Shown in pieces: positions 16,543 to 24,125 of a DNA stretch of 35,993 bases (positions within the stretch are counted from its first letter, which is position 1; the number at the start of each line of letters is the position of its first letter). A model generated the notes under the pieces. It worked only from the letters and a program-made list of their open reading frames with translations. It made no database searches and had not been told where the DNA came from. The translations under genes were made by a program, and so were the position numbers. Origin of the DNA: an uncultured Alphaproteobacteria bacterium (GTDB lineage Bacteria > Pseudomonadota > Alphaproteobacteria > CACZRW01); contig CALXRE010000004.1 in NCBI GenBank assembly GCA_944390645.1, forward strand, positions 1-35,993, written 5' to 3'.

Positions 16543-17313
16543 ATGGCCTCAATTACCATAGGAGCAGAAGCAAGTAGTTATCAGCCTAGAGTAGGGGTTT
16601 GGGATAAGAGTACAAAGGATGTAGCCAACAGCGTTGAAGGACAGAATAATGCTCGAGATATAGGGTATGTTAGGAATAATTATTCTCGTCTTAATCTTGC
16701 AAGTTCTTTAACGAAAGAAGATAAAGAAGATTGGTATTCGTTTAATGTTATTTCACAAGGCAAGTTAAGGATAACGATTCGTACATCAGGAGAAACAACG
16801 GAAACAGAAAGTAGCAATACATCAGAAGAAGCAGTAGATGCATTTGAGCAATATAAGCAAGATTTTGAAGGAAAGAATATAATTTTTGAGGTTTACGAGA
16901 GCGTAGGCTATGGTCGTACGAAGCTTATAGCGAGCAATGATGAGAGTAAGACAGAACTTTATGAGAAGTTTAAGGAATTAATGACAGGAGATACGAAGGT
17001 TCAAGAGACAGGGACATATTATATTAGGGTATCACGTAAAGAAGGAGCTTCCATGCAGACAGAGGAGCCATATTTAATTCAAGTTCAAATGGGAGATAGT
17101 TATAAGCATGATTATGTTACGACAGAATCGGCAACGGATCAGAGTTCAGCGGCACAACAGAATGCGTTATTAGATAAGGTTCAAGAGACGATGTCGAGTA
17201 GTTTCAATCAAGGAGAAGCATTATCTAATATGTTACAAATAGGATATAACAACATTGCTCAGATGCAAAAAGGCAAGAGTGGAGTAAAGACGATAGCGGA
17301 TCTTTTAGCGTAG
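16543..17313 (+). CDS. PPC-like beta-sandwich protein of unknown function
   Basis: A 256-residue protein with GGGAGG 7 bases ahead of its ATG. Residues about 40-185 follow the pattern of bacterial pre-peptidase C-terminal (PPC) domains: NLASSLTKEDKEDWYSFNV, then an IIFEVYESVG strand pair and GTYYIRVSRKEG near 165. A predicted helical tail (200-256) rich in Gln, Ala and Met follows. PPC domains normally sit on secreted enzymes, yet there is no signal peptide, transmembrane helix or catalytic domain. It may be exported by a non-Sec route or act inside the cell. It lies 81 bases after the cyclase gene. The domain call rests on pattern and is moderate. Confidence 0.72.
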   Translation: MASITIGAEASSYQPRVGVWDKSTKDVANSVEGQNNARDIGYVRNNYSRLNLASSLTKEDKEDWYSFNVISQGKLRITIRTSGETTETESSNTSEEAVDAFEQYKQDFEGKNIIFEVYESVGYGRTKLIASNDESKTELYEKFKELMTGDTKVQETGTYYIRVSRKEGASMQTEEPYLIQVQMGDSYKHDYVTTESATDQSSAAQQNALLDKVQETMSSSFNQGEALSNMLQIGYNNIAQMQKGKSGVKTIADLLA

Positions 17314-17385
17314 AATAAGTTTATACCTAATAGATTAAATAGTATTTTAGTAAGAAGCAAAAGCATAAGAGAAGGTATATTTTAC

Positions 17386-17413
17386 TTGCCAATTAAGAAA
17401 AAGAGTGTATTTT
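17386..17413 (+). promoter_or_regulatory. Promoter of the rpsF operon (TTGCCA-16-TATTTT)
   Basis: TTGCCA (17386-17391) and TATTTT (17408-17413) with a 16-base spacer lie 118 bases ahead of rpsF. Transcription from here would begin immediately before the folded leader. Confidence 0.5.
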
Positions 17414-17417
17414 AACA

Positions 17418-17450
17418 GGTTCCGTTTTCCTTGCTGGCCAACGGACCAGC
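17418..17450 (+). ncRNA. Structured leader ahead of rpsF, candidate S6:S18 autoregulatory element
   Basis: Two mutually exclusive helices are visible. GG-T-TCCGTT (17418-17426) pairs with AACGGACC (17440-17447) over 8 pairs with one bulged T. Alternatively GCTGG (17433-17437) pairs with CCAGC (17446-17450). The 217-base gap is GC-richer here than its surroundings. Many bacteria autoregulate rpsF-rpsR through an mRNA motif bound by the S6:S18 complex; the position fits, but I could not match the consensus with certainty. Confidence 0.45.
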
Positions 17451-17530
17451 TATGCTTTTTATGCGATTTTCCATGGTGGATTATCGGGTTTCATAAAGAG
17501 TTGAGATAAGCCAAAAGGAAGGAAGATAAC

Positions 17531-17929
17531 ATGCCTTTTTATGAATGCGTTTTTATTGCGCGACAAGATATTTCGACCTCTGCGGTTGATGATTTAGCGA
17601 ACAAATTTGCAGCTATCATCACAGATAATGGAGGAAAAGTAACAAAGAGAGAAGATTGGGGGTTGCGACAATTAGCATACCGCATAGAAAAGAATCGTAA
17701 GGGACATTATGTTTTATTTAATATAGATTCTCCAGCTACAGCAGTTAAGGAGATGGAGAGGCTTATGGGATTAAGTGAAGACATATTGCGTTATATGACC
17801 ATAAAGGTTGATTCATTAGAGGAAGGACCTTCGGTTATGATGGCACCCAAGAACAGGGAGCTTAAAGATACAGAAGATAAGTTTGACTTTGATGAAGAAG
17901 AATTTGTTGTAGAAGGGAGAGAAGAGTAA
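17531..17929 (+). CDS. rpsF: 30S ribosomal protein S6
   Basis: A 132-residue S6 with the expected start ([15 protein letters not shown]) and core ([24 protein letters not shown]). The last 30 residues form an acidic tail, as is common in this family. AAGGAAGGAAG lies upstream of the ATG. The stop shares one base with the rpsR start (TAATG), so the two partners, which bind each other on the 30S platform, are translated together. Confidence 0.96.
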   Translation: MPFYECVFIARQDISTSAVDDLANKFAAIITDNGGKVTKREDWGLRQLAYRIEKNRKGHYVLFNIDSPATAVKEMERLMGLSEDILRYMTIKVDSLEEGPSVMMAPKNRELKDTEDKFDFDEEEFVVEGREE

Positions 17930-18165
17930 TGGTACCGAACAATCAACGTCCTTTTACGCACCGTCGTAAATCATGTCCGTTTTCTTCAGCGAATGCTCCG
18001 GTGATAGACTATAAGGACATAAAGTTACTTTCACGTTTTATTTCTGAACGAGGGAAGATAATACCAAGCCGTATTACAGCGGTTTCGGCGAAGAAGCAAA
18101 GAGAGTTAGCTAAAGCGATAAAGCGTGCTCGTTATATAGCACTTTTGCCGTATGTAGAGGACTAA
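17929..18165 (+). CDS. rpsR: 30S ribosomal protein S18
   Basis: A 78-residue S18 with the conserved CPF near the N terminus, [19 protein letters not shown] and the C-terminal [14 protein letters not shown]. It begins in the rpsF stop codon. It precedes the DUF2232 gene by 17 bases in the usual alphaproteobacterial order. Confidence 0.97.
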   Translation: MVPNNQRPFTHRRKSCPFSSANAPVIDYKDIKLLSRFISERGKIIPSRITAVSAKKQRELAKAIKRARYIALLPYVED

Positions 18166-18182
18166 TTTCTAAGAATCGATAA

Positions 18183-19172
18183 ATGAAGGAAGAAACCAAG
18201 GATATGTCGTTATCGATCCAAAATATAGGATGGAGTATAATTGCGGGTTTAGCCAGTGGATCTATGTTTGGTTTAATAGGTTTAGGTGGTTTTCCGGCGA
18301 TGTTAGGCATATATTTTTCAGCCGTTCCTCTTTTTATGGTTGGATTAAGCTATGGTAAGATTTTATTATTAATTTCTATTTTTAGTGGGATAACGATATT
18401 ATCGTTTATATTTGGTGTATCAGCGGCATCACTATTTTTATTTTGTGATGTAATACCTGCTTTTTTGTTAGTTTTTTTATTATTGAAGAAGACGAAGAGC
18501 AAGACAGGAGATCAAGATTGGTATCCAGTAGGTTATGCTTTAAGTTGGCTAGCGATAGCAGGAGGGATTTTTGCTTTATTAATGATGTCAGCTATTATAG
18601 GAGCAGCAATTTCGAGTGGTTTACCATCAGAGATTACCGCGCAAGAAGCCGTATCTAAGTTATTAGAGCGAGGATTTTCTACGGTTATGGTAGCTAATCA
18701 AGAAGCTCAAGTTTCATTTATAGAGATGCTAACACCAGTATTTATGTCTTTTATAGCGTTATTGTGGTTTGTAAGAATTTTGATAGCCGTATTTATATCA
18801 GAGTATATTTTACTTAAGTTAAATAAGGCGTTACGACCGAGACCAGATTATTTGAATATATATATTCAGAATTGGTTGTTAGTTATAGTTATAATATCTG
18901 TGTTTACTGGTTTATTTTCATCAGGAGATATAAGGTATTTTGCATTAAATTTTGCAGCTGCGATATCATTACCCTTTTGCATATTAGGTCTTTGTTGGGT
19001 TCACAAGACGGTTTTGGGGGTACGTTATTCGACGGTTATTTTAATAGTTTTTTATGGATTATTATTTTTGGTTTCACAGATTTCATTTATAGTTTTAGGG
19101 ATTTTAGGTTTATTTGAACAATTTTCTCGGATTTATAGTAGCTATAGGACGAGATTGAAGGAGGAAAAGTAA
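18183..19172 (+). CDS. DUF2232 family membrane protein
   Basis: A 329-residue polytopic membrane protein with about eight hydrophobic segments, placed between rpsR and rplI as in most alphaproteobacteria. This location, together with the size, identifies the DUF2232 (YybS-like) family, which resembles ECF-transporter-like or CvpA-like small membrane proteins and has no proven role. The ATG at 18183 has a poor ribosome binding site; a second ATG at 18204, after AAGGAAGAAACCAAGG, is an equally possible start. Its stop overlaps the rplI start by one base, and a GGAGGAAA inside its last codons serves rplI. Confidence 0.82.
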   Translation: MKEETKDMSLSIQNIGWSIIAGLASGSMFGLIGLGGFPAMLGIYFSAVPLFMVGLSYGKILLLISIFSGITILSFIFGVSAASLFLFCDVIPAFLLVFLLLKKTKSKTGDQDWYPVGYALSWLAIAGGIFALLMMSAIIGAAISSGLPSEITAQEAVSKLLERGFSTVMVANQEAQVSFIEMLTPVFMSFIALLWFVRILIAVFISEYILLKLNKALRPRPDYLNIYIQNWLLVIVIISVFTGLFSSGDIRYFALNFAAAISLPFCILGLCWVHKTVLGVRYSTVILIVFYGLLFLVSQISFIVLGILGLFEQFSRIYSSYRTRLKEEK

Positions 19173-19816
19173 TGGAAGTTATATTGCTTGAGCGCATAGA
19201 GAAGCTTGGACAGATGGGAGATGTAGTAAAGGTAAAGGATGGTTTTGCTAGGAATTATCTTCTTCCGCAGAAGAAGGCTCTTCGCTCTAACAAAGCTAAT
19301 TTAGAATATTTTGAGAAGAAGAGAGCAGAGATTGAAGCATTAAATGCAAAGAAGAAAGAGCAAGCTATTTCGGTAGCGAAAGACATAGAAGGATTGAAAG
19401 TAATTATAGTTCGTCAGGCATCAGAGTCTGGCCATTTATATGGTTCAGTTACGGCTAGGGATGTTTATGATTCGATCATAGCTTCAGGACACAAGATAGA
19501 GCGGAGTCATGTAGTATTAGACCAACCATTAAAAGATGTAGGAGTATACGAAGTATATATTGCACCACATCCAGATGTTAGAGAGAAAGTAATAGTCACT
19601 GTTGCACGTTCACAAGAAGAAGCAGAACGACGTGTAGCAGAATTTTTTGCTTCAGAAGCTAAGGTATCTGAAGAAAGTTTGTCAGATTCAGAAACTTCAG
19701 TAGTTACGGCAGAAGGAGATAAAGCTTCAAGTAACAAGAAGAAAGAGAAGAAGAAAGGCAAGAAAGAAGATGTAGAGGCAGTTTCTTCCGAAGAAGCGAC
19801 TTCTACAGAGGTATGA
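19172..19816 (+). CDS. rplI: 50S ribosomal protein L9 with extended charged tail
   Basis: A 214-residue L9, about 65 residues longer than the 149-residue E. coli protein. The rRNA-binding N domain has LGQMGDVVKVKDGFARNYLLPQ, a long connecting helix follows, and the C domain has SGHLYGSVTARDV and DVGVYEVYIAPHPDV. After about residue 155 comes a Ser/Glu-rich then Lys-rich tail (KKKEKKKGKKE). Extended tails on L9 are known in alphaproteobacteria. It is coupled to the DUF2232 gene through TAATG and is followed by a terminator. Confidence 0.95.
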   Translation: MEVILLERIEKLGQMGDVVKVKDGFARNYLLPQKKALRSNKANLEYFEKKRAEIEALNAKKKEQAISVAKDIEGLKVIIVRQASESGHLYGSVTARDVYDSIIASGHKIERSHVVLDQPLKDVGVYEVYIAPHPDVREKVIVTVARSQEEAERRVAEFFASEAKVSEESLSDSETSVVTAEGDKASSNKKKEKKKGKKEDVEAVSSEEATSTEV

Positions 19817-19836
19817 TAGATTTTGATAAGTAGTTT

Positions 19837-19872
19837 AAGGCGGGGAGGAAATAGTTTCTTTCCGCCTTTACT
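19837..19872 (+). terminator. Terminator hairpin after rplI
   Basis: AAGGCGG (19837-19843) pairs with CCGCCTT (19862-19868), and the inner AGGAAA/TTTCTT extends the stem with one G-T pair. A short T-rich stretch (TTACTTTTG) follows. It lies 20 bases after the rplI stop and separates the ribosomal genes from dnaB. Confidence 0.72.
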
Positions 19873-19892
19873 TTTGTTATAGTTTTAAGATT

Positions 19893-21365
19893 ATGATAGA
19901 GAAAGAGCAGATAGATTTTAGAGAAGCTCCGAAGAATTTAGAGGCAGAGCAAGCTTTATTAGGAGCATTATTAGCGAACAACCGAGCCCTTGAGAAGGTT
20001 GGGGATTTTTTGCGACCGTATCATTTTGCGTCTCCAGTTCATTCAAAGATTTATGAGGCATGTCAGAGTTTGATAGAGAGGGGTCATATAGCGGATCCAG
20101 TTACGTTACAAGGTTATTTTAACTCTACAGGTTCATTAGATGAAGTAGGAGGTAGTTCATATTTAATGAAGTTAGCCGCATCTTCAGTAACGATAATTAA
20201 TGCAGAAGATTATGGGCGTCAAATATTTGATCGTTATTTAAGAAGAGAGTTAATAGATTTAGGTTATGAAGTAGTAAATGATGCTTTTTCAATAAGTTTA
20301 GATAATGATGCATTAAGTCAAATAGGTTCAGCTGAGAAGAAATTGTTTGATTTATCTAGTCAAGGACACATAGAAGGAGGACTAGAAGCATTTTCAGTAT
20401 CGTTAAGGGAAGCGATAGACGAAGCAGAGCGAGCGAAGAGGAATCCAGATGGAATATCTGGAGTATCTTCAGGGTTAGTAGATTTTGATCATTTTTTAGG
20501 AGGTCTTCATCCATCGGACTTAATAATTCTTGCGGGACGTCCAGGTATGGGGAAGACGGCATTAGCGACATGTATAGCCTTCAATGCAGCGAAAGATTTT
20601 GCTGAAGAGAATAAGAAAGAAGGTGTTGAGAAGAAATCGGTAGCATTTTTTTCTTTAGAGATGTCTTCGGAGCAATTAGCGTCAAGGGTTTTATCAACAG
20701 AGACGCAAATAGAGAGTCATTCGATGAGGACAGGCAGGATTAGTGCTTCAGATTTTGAGAAGTTAGCAGGAGCAGTATCGGATTTCAACAGGATACCATT
20801 GTATGTAGATGATACTCCAGGATTAACGGTTAGTGCAATTCGGACAAGAGCTCGTCGTATGAAGAGGGATAAGGAGAAGGGATTAGGTCTTATAGTTATA
20901 GACTATATTCAGCTTATAGATTCTTCGGATGTTAGGAATCAAGAGAATAGGGTTCAAGTTTTATCTGAGATAACGAGGGGATTAAAGATTTTAGCTAAGG
21001 AATTAGATGTTCCAGTTTTAGCGCTTTCTCAATTAAGCAGGCAGGTTGAACAGAGAGAAGATAAACGCCCATTATTATCAGATTTAAGGGAATCAGGTTC
21101 TATTGAACAAGATGCGGATGTAGTTTTGTTTGTTTTTAGAGAGATTTATTATTTAGAGAGGGAGATACCAGTTCAGAGAGCCAATGAGACGGAAGAGAAG
21201 TTTCAACAAAGGTACAGCAAGTGGGAAGAGAGGGTTTTAGCATTACAAAACAAGGCAGAATTGATAATAGCGAAGCAACGACATGGAGCGACAGGTACAG
21301 TTAATTTATATTTTAATGGTAAGTACACCCAGTTTGGTAGCTTAGACATAGGAGATAGGCAATGA
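19893..21365 (+). CDS. dnaB: Replicative DNA helicase DnaB
   Basis: A 490-residue replicative helicase. The N-terminal primase-interacting domain (about 10-115) begins with PKNLEAEQALLGALLANN; the RecA-like motor has Walker A GRPGMGKT (215-222), FSLEMSSEQLA, the Walker B region LIVIDYIQLI, and the arginine-finger region RESGSIEQDADVV. The length is normal and no intein is present. The start ATG has no strong ribosome binding site. Its last four bases overlap the alr start (ATGA), so alr is translationally coupled. Confidence 0.96.
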   Translation: MIEKEQIDFREAPKNLEAEQALLGALLANNRALEKVGDFLRPYHFASPVHSKIYEACQSLIERGHIADPVTLQGYFNSTGSLDEVGGSSYLMKLAASSVTIINAEDYGRQIFDRYLRRELIDLGYEVVNDAFSISLDNDALSQIGSAEKKLFDLSSQGHIEGGLEAFSVSLREAIDEAERAKRNPDGISGVSSGLVDFDHFLGGLHPSDLIILAGRPGMGKTALATCIAFNAAKDFAEENKKEGVEKKSVAFFSLEMSSEQLASRVLSTETQIESHSMRTGRISASDFEKLAGAVSDFNRIPLYVDDTPGLTVSAIRTRARRMKRDKEKGLGLIVIDYIQLIDSSDVRNQENRVQVLSEITRGLKILAKELDVPVLALSQLSRQVEQREDKRPLLSDLRESGSIEQDADVVLFVFREIYYLEREIPVQRANETEEKFQQRYSKWEERVLALQNKAELIIAKQRHGATGTVNLYFNGKYTQFGSLDIGDRQ

Positions 21366-22516
21366 GATTTAAGGAAGCAGGAGCTTTTTTAAATATAGAT
21401 TTAGGAGCATTAGTTTTTAACTGGGAAGGAATGAGAAGGTATATATCACCAAGCAGTCGTTGCGGAGCGGTTGTTAAATCAGATGCGTATGGTTTAGGAG
21501 CAGAGAAGATTTCTTCTGCATTATATAGGGCAGGTTGTAGGGATTTTTTTGTAGCTTATTTAAGTGAAGGGATAGCATTAAGGAGAGTTATAGGAGATTC
21601 TGGGAGGATTTTTGTTTTACACGGATTTTTTTCTGGTACGGAAAGAGAATTTACGCGCTATAAATTGATACCAGTTTTGAATACGATAGAGCAAATAGAA
21701 GGTTGGCTTTTATATACCCAGAAGGTAGGTCATCGTTTTCCCGTTGCGTTACATTTTGATACAGGAATGAGTCGTTTATCTTTTTCGCGTCAAGATCAAG
21801 AATTTCTTTTTGGAGAAGGACAAGACAAACTAAAGTTATTAGAAGTAGTTTTAGTTATGAGTCATTTAGCGAATGGGGATATTCAAGGAGATAAGAAGAA
21901 TGAAGAACAGCTTAATTTATTTAGGGATATAAGGGATAAAGTTTCAAAGATTTTAGGATATTCTCCAGAATATAGTTTAAGTGCTACGGCGGGTATTTTT
22001 TTAGGTAAAGAATATTTATTTGATTTATGTAGACCAGGTTTAGGGTTGTATGGTATTTATCCGTATATAGGTTTAGAAGATAAGATATTATTGAGGCCAG
22101 TAGTTTCTTTATATGCCAAGATTATACAGTTACAGAGAGCGCATATAGGTCAGAGTGTAGGTTATGGTTCTAGTTATTCTTTTACGAGGGAAGGAATTAT
22201 AGCGACAGTTTGTTTAGGTTATGCGGATGGTTTTTTGAGGAGTTTAGGGAACAAAGGCTATGGAAGTATATGCGGTAAGCAAGTACCGGTTATAGGTAGG
22301 ATATCTATGGATTTAACAACATTTGATGTTACGGAAGTACCATCAAAAGATTTATACATAGGTCAAGAAGTAGAAATTATCGGACCGCATAATACGATAG
22401 ATTTTTTAGCGAATTCTGGAGGTACGATACCGTATGAGCTTTTTACGAATATAGGGGATCGTTATTATCGGCGATATAAGAATGAGGAAAAACTTTTTTC
22501 TGTAGATAGGAAGTAA
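21362..22516 (+). CDS. alr: Alanine racemase
   Basis: A 384-residue PLP enzyme making D-alanine for peptidoglycan. The PLP-binding lysine is Lys39 in AVVKSDAYGLGA (the family usually has KADAYGLG; Ser replaces the first Ala). The C-terminal domain carries the second catalytic Tyr in the YGSSY region, with CLGYADGF following, and the substrate-site RISMDLTTFDVT. It overlaps dnaB by four bases, a conserved alphaproteobacterial pairing, and is followed after 51 bases by mlaE. Confidence 0.94.
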   Translation: MRFKEAGAFLNIDLGALVFNWEGMRRYISPSSRCGAVVKSDAYGLGAEKISSALYRAGCRDFFVAYLSEGIALRRVIGDSGRIFVLHGFFSGTEREFTRYKLIPVLNTIEQIEGWLLYTQKVGHRFPVALHFDTGMSRLSFSRQDQEFLFGEGQDKLKLLEVVLVMSHLANGDIQGDKKNEEQLNLFRDIRDKVSKILGYSPEYSLSATAGIFLGKEYLFDLCRPGLGLYGIYPYIGLEDKILLRPVVSLYAKIIQLQRAHIGQSVGYGSSYSFTREGIIATVCLGYADGFLRSLGNKGYGSICGKQVPVIGRISMDLTTFDVTEVPSKDLYIGQEVEIIGPHNTIDFLANSGGTIPYELFTNIGDRYYRRYKNEEKLFSVDRK

Positions 22517-22567
22517 AGTTTATAGGAAGAAGGAAAAAGAGGAAATTATTTTTGGAGCATAAATAAA

Positions 22568-23341
22568 GTGGATTTTATTAATCTTATAGGACGAGTTTTT
22601 TTAAATTTTTTAGAATCTATGGGTAGATTTTTAATTTTTGGCAGTAAGACATTTTATCATTGTTTTACGCCTCCATATTATTTTCGTTCGATAATTTCTC
22701 AGATGATAGAGATAGGTTTTTATTCATTACCAGTTGTTGCGTTAACGACACTTTTTGCAGGTTTAGTTATAGCGTTACAAAGTTATGCTGGGTTTACGAA
22801 GTTTTCAGCGGAAGGAGCAGTAGCTATGGTAGTAGAGCTTTCCGTGACAAGAGAGTTAGCACCGGTAATGGCAGGTTTGATGGTAGCTGGACGCATAGGA
22901 GCGGCTATGGCAGCGGAATTAGGGACGATGAGGGTTACGGAACAAATAGATGCTTTATATACATTATCTACCAACCCGTTTAAGTATTTAATAGCACCGA
23001 GGGTATGGGGAGCGGTATTAATGATGCCGTTATTAGTTTTTATAGGAGACATTATAGGTATTTATGGAGGCTATTTAGTTTGTGTATACAAATTAGGGTT
23101 TAATCCATCTAGTTATATAAGTAACACATGGGAATATCTACAGTATATGGATATAGTTTCAGGGATGGTAAAGGCGGCAGTTTTTGGTTTAATAATATCG
23201 CTTATGGGTTGTTATAATGGTTATTACTCTAGGGGAGGGGCGCAAGGAGTTGGTTCAGCGGCAACGAATGCAGTAGTTACGGCATCGATATTAATTTTAA
23301 TAACTAATTATATGCTTACAGAATTATTTTTTATGAAATAA
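22568..23341 (+). CDS. mlaE: MlaE-type lipid ABC transporter permease
   Basis: A 257-residue inner-membrane permease of the Mla phospholipid transport system, which keeps the outer membrane asymmetric. It starts at GTG. The family signatures LSVTRELAPVMAGLMVAGRIGAA (around residue 90) and the ending GVGSAATNAVVTASI are present, with five to six hydrophobic segments. The ATPase gene follows after 12 bases. The substrate-binding MlaD is not adjacent and would have to be coded elsewhere. Confidence 0.92.
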   Translation: MDFINLIGRVFLNFLESMGRFLIFGSKTFYHCFTPPYYFRSIISQMIEIGFYSLPVVALTTLFAGLVIALQSYAGFTKFSAEGAVAMVVELSVTRELAPVMAGLMVAGRIGAAMAAELGTMRVTEQIDALYTLSTNPFKYLIAPRVWGAVLMMPLLVFIGDIIGIYGGYLVCVYKLGFNPSSYISNTWEYLQYMDIVSGMVKAAVFGLIISLMGCYNGYYSRGGAQGVGSAATNAVVTASILILITNYMLTELFFMK

Positions 23342-23353
23342 GGAAAAGATAAG

Positions 23354-24124
23354 ATGTCTATCCCGAAAATAGAAATGCAACATGTGTATAAGTCGTTTGG
23401 CAATAAGAAGGTATTAGAGGATTTTAATCTTACAGTATCTAAGGGAGATTCTTTAGTTATTATAGGAGGTTCAGGGTCAGGTAAATCTGTTACGATAAAG
23501 AGTATTTTAGGTCTTTTGAAACCGGACAAAGGGTCTATAAAAGTAGATGGTAGAGAGATAGTAGGAATAGGTTCTAGAGAGTTAGAAGAAATAAATTCTC
23601 ATTCAGGTATGTTATTTCAAGGAGCAGCATTATTTGACAGTCTTAATGTTTGGCAAAATGTTTCATTTGGTTTAGTTCAAGGTAAGAAGGTTAATTTAAA
23701 GGAAGCTAGGTTGATAGCAATAGATAAGTTAAAGGATGTAGGTTTATCATCAGAAGTAGCGGAACTTTACCCAGATGAGCTTTCAGGAGGTATGAAGAAG
23801 AGGGTAGGTTTAGCGAGGGCGATAGCAAGTAATCCAGAGCTTATATTTTTTGATGAGCCTACGACAGGATTAGATCCAATAATGTCAGATGTTATAAACG
23901 ATTTAATCAAGCGTTGTGTAGATCATTTAGGTGCGACAGCAATTACGATAACGCACGATATGTCTTCGGCGAGGAAGATAGCCAATAAGATAGGAATGTT
24001 GTATCAGGGTAAAATAATATGGCAAGGTAGCGTCAAGGATTTAGATGTTTCAGGTAATCCATATGTAGAGCAATTTATAAATGGAAGAGCAGCAGGTCCG
24101 ATATCAATGGAAGTTCGTAAGTAA
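23354..24124 (+). CDS. mlaF: MlaF-type lipid ABC transporter ATPase
   Basis: A 256-residue ABC ATPase energising the MlaE permease. Walker A is GGSGSGKS (38-45), a Q-loop follows (MLFQGAALFDS), the signature is LSGGMKKRVGLARAI, and Walker B is LIFFDEPTTGLDP; ITHDM gives the H-loop. MLFQ..ALFDS and the GMKKRVG signature are typical of the Mla/TGD subfamily. AAGGAAAA lies 8 bases before the ATG. Its stop is one base from the proposed radA start. Confidence 0.94.
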   Translation: MSIPKIEMQHVYKSFGNKKVLEDFNLTVSKGDSLVIIGGSGSGKSVTIKSILGLLKPDKGSIKVDGREIVGIGSRELEEINSHSGMLFQGAALFDSLNVWQNVSFGLVQGKKVNLKEARLIAIDKLKDVGLSSEVAELYPDELSGGMKKRVGLARAIASNPELIFFDEPTTGLDPIMSDVINDLIKRCVDHLGATAITITHDMSSARKIANKIGMLYQGKIIWQGSVKDLDVSGNPYVEQFINGRAAGPISMEVRK

Positions 24125-24125
24125 A

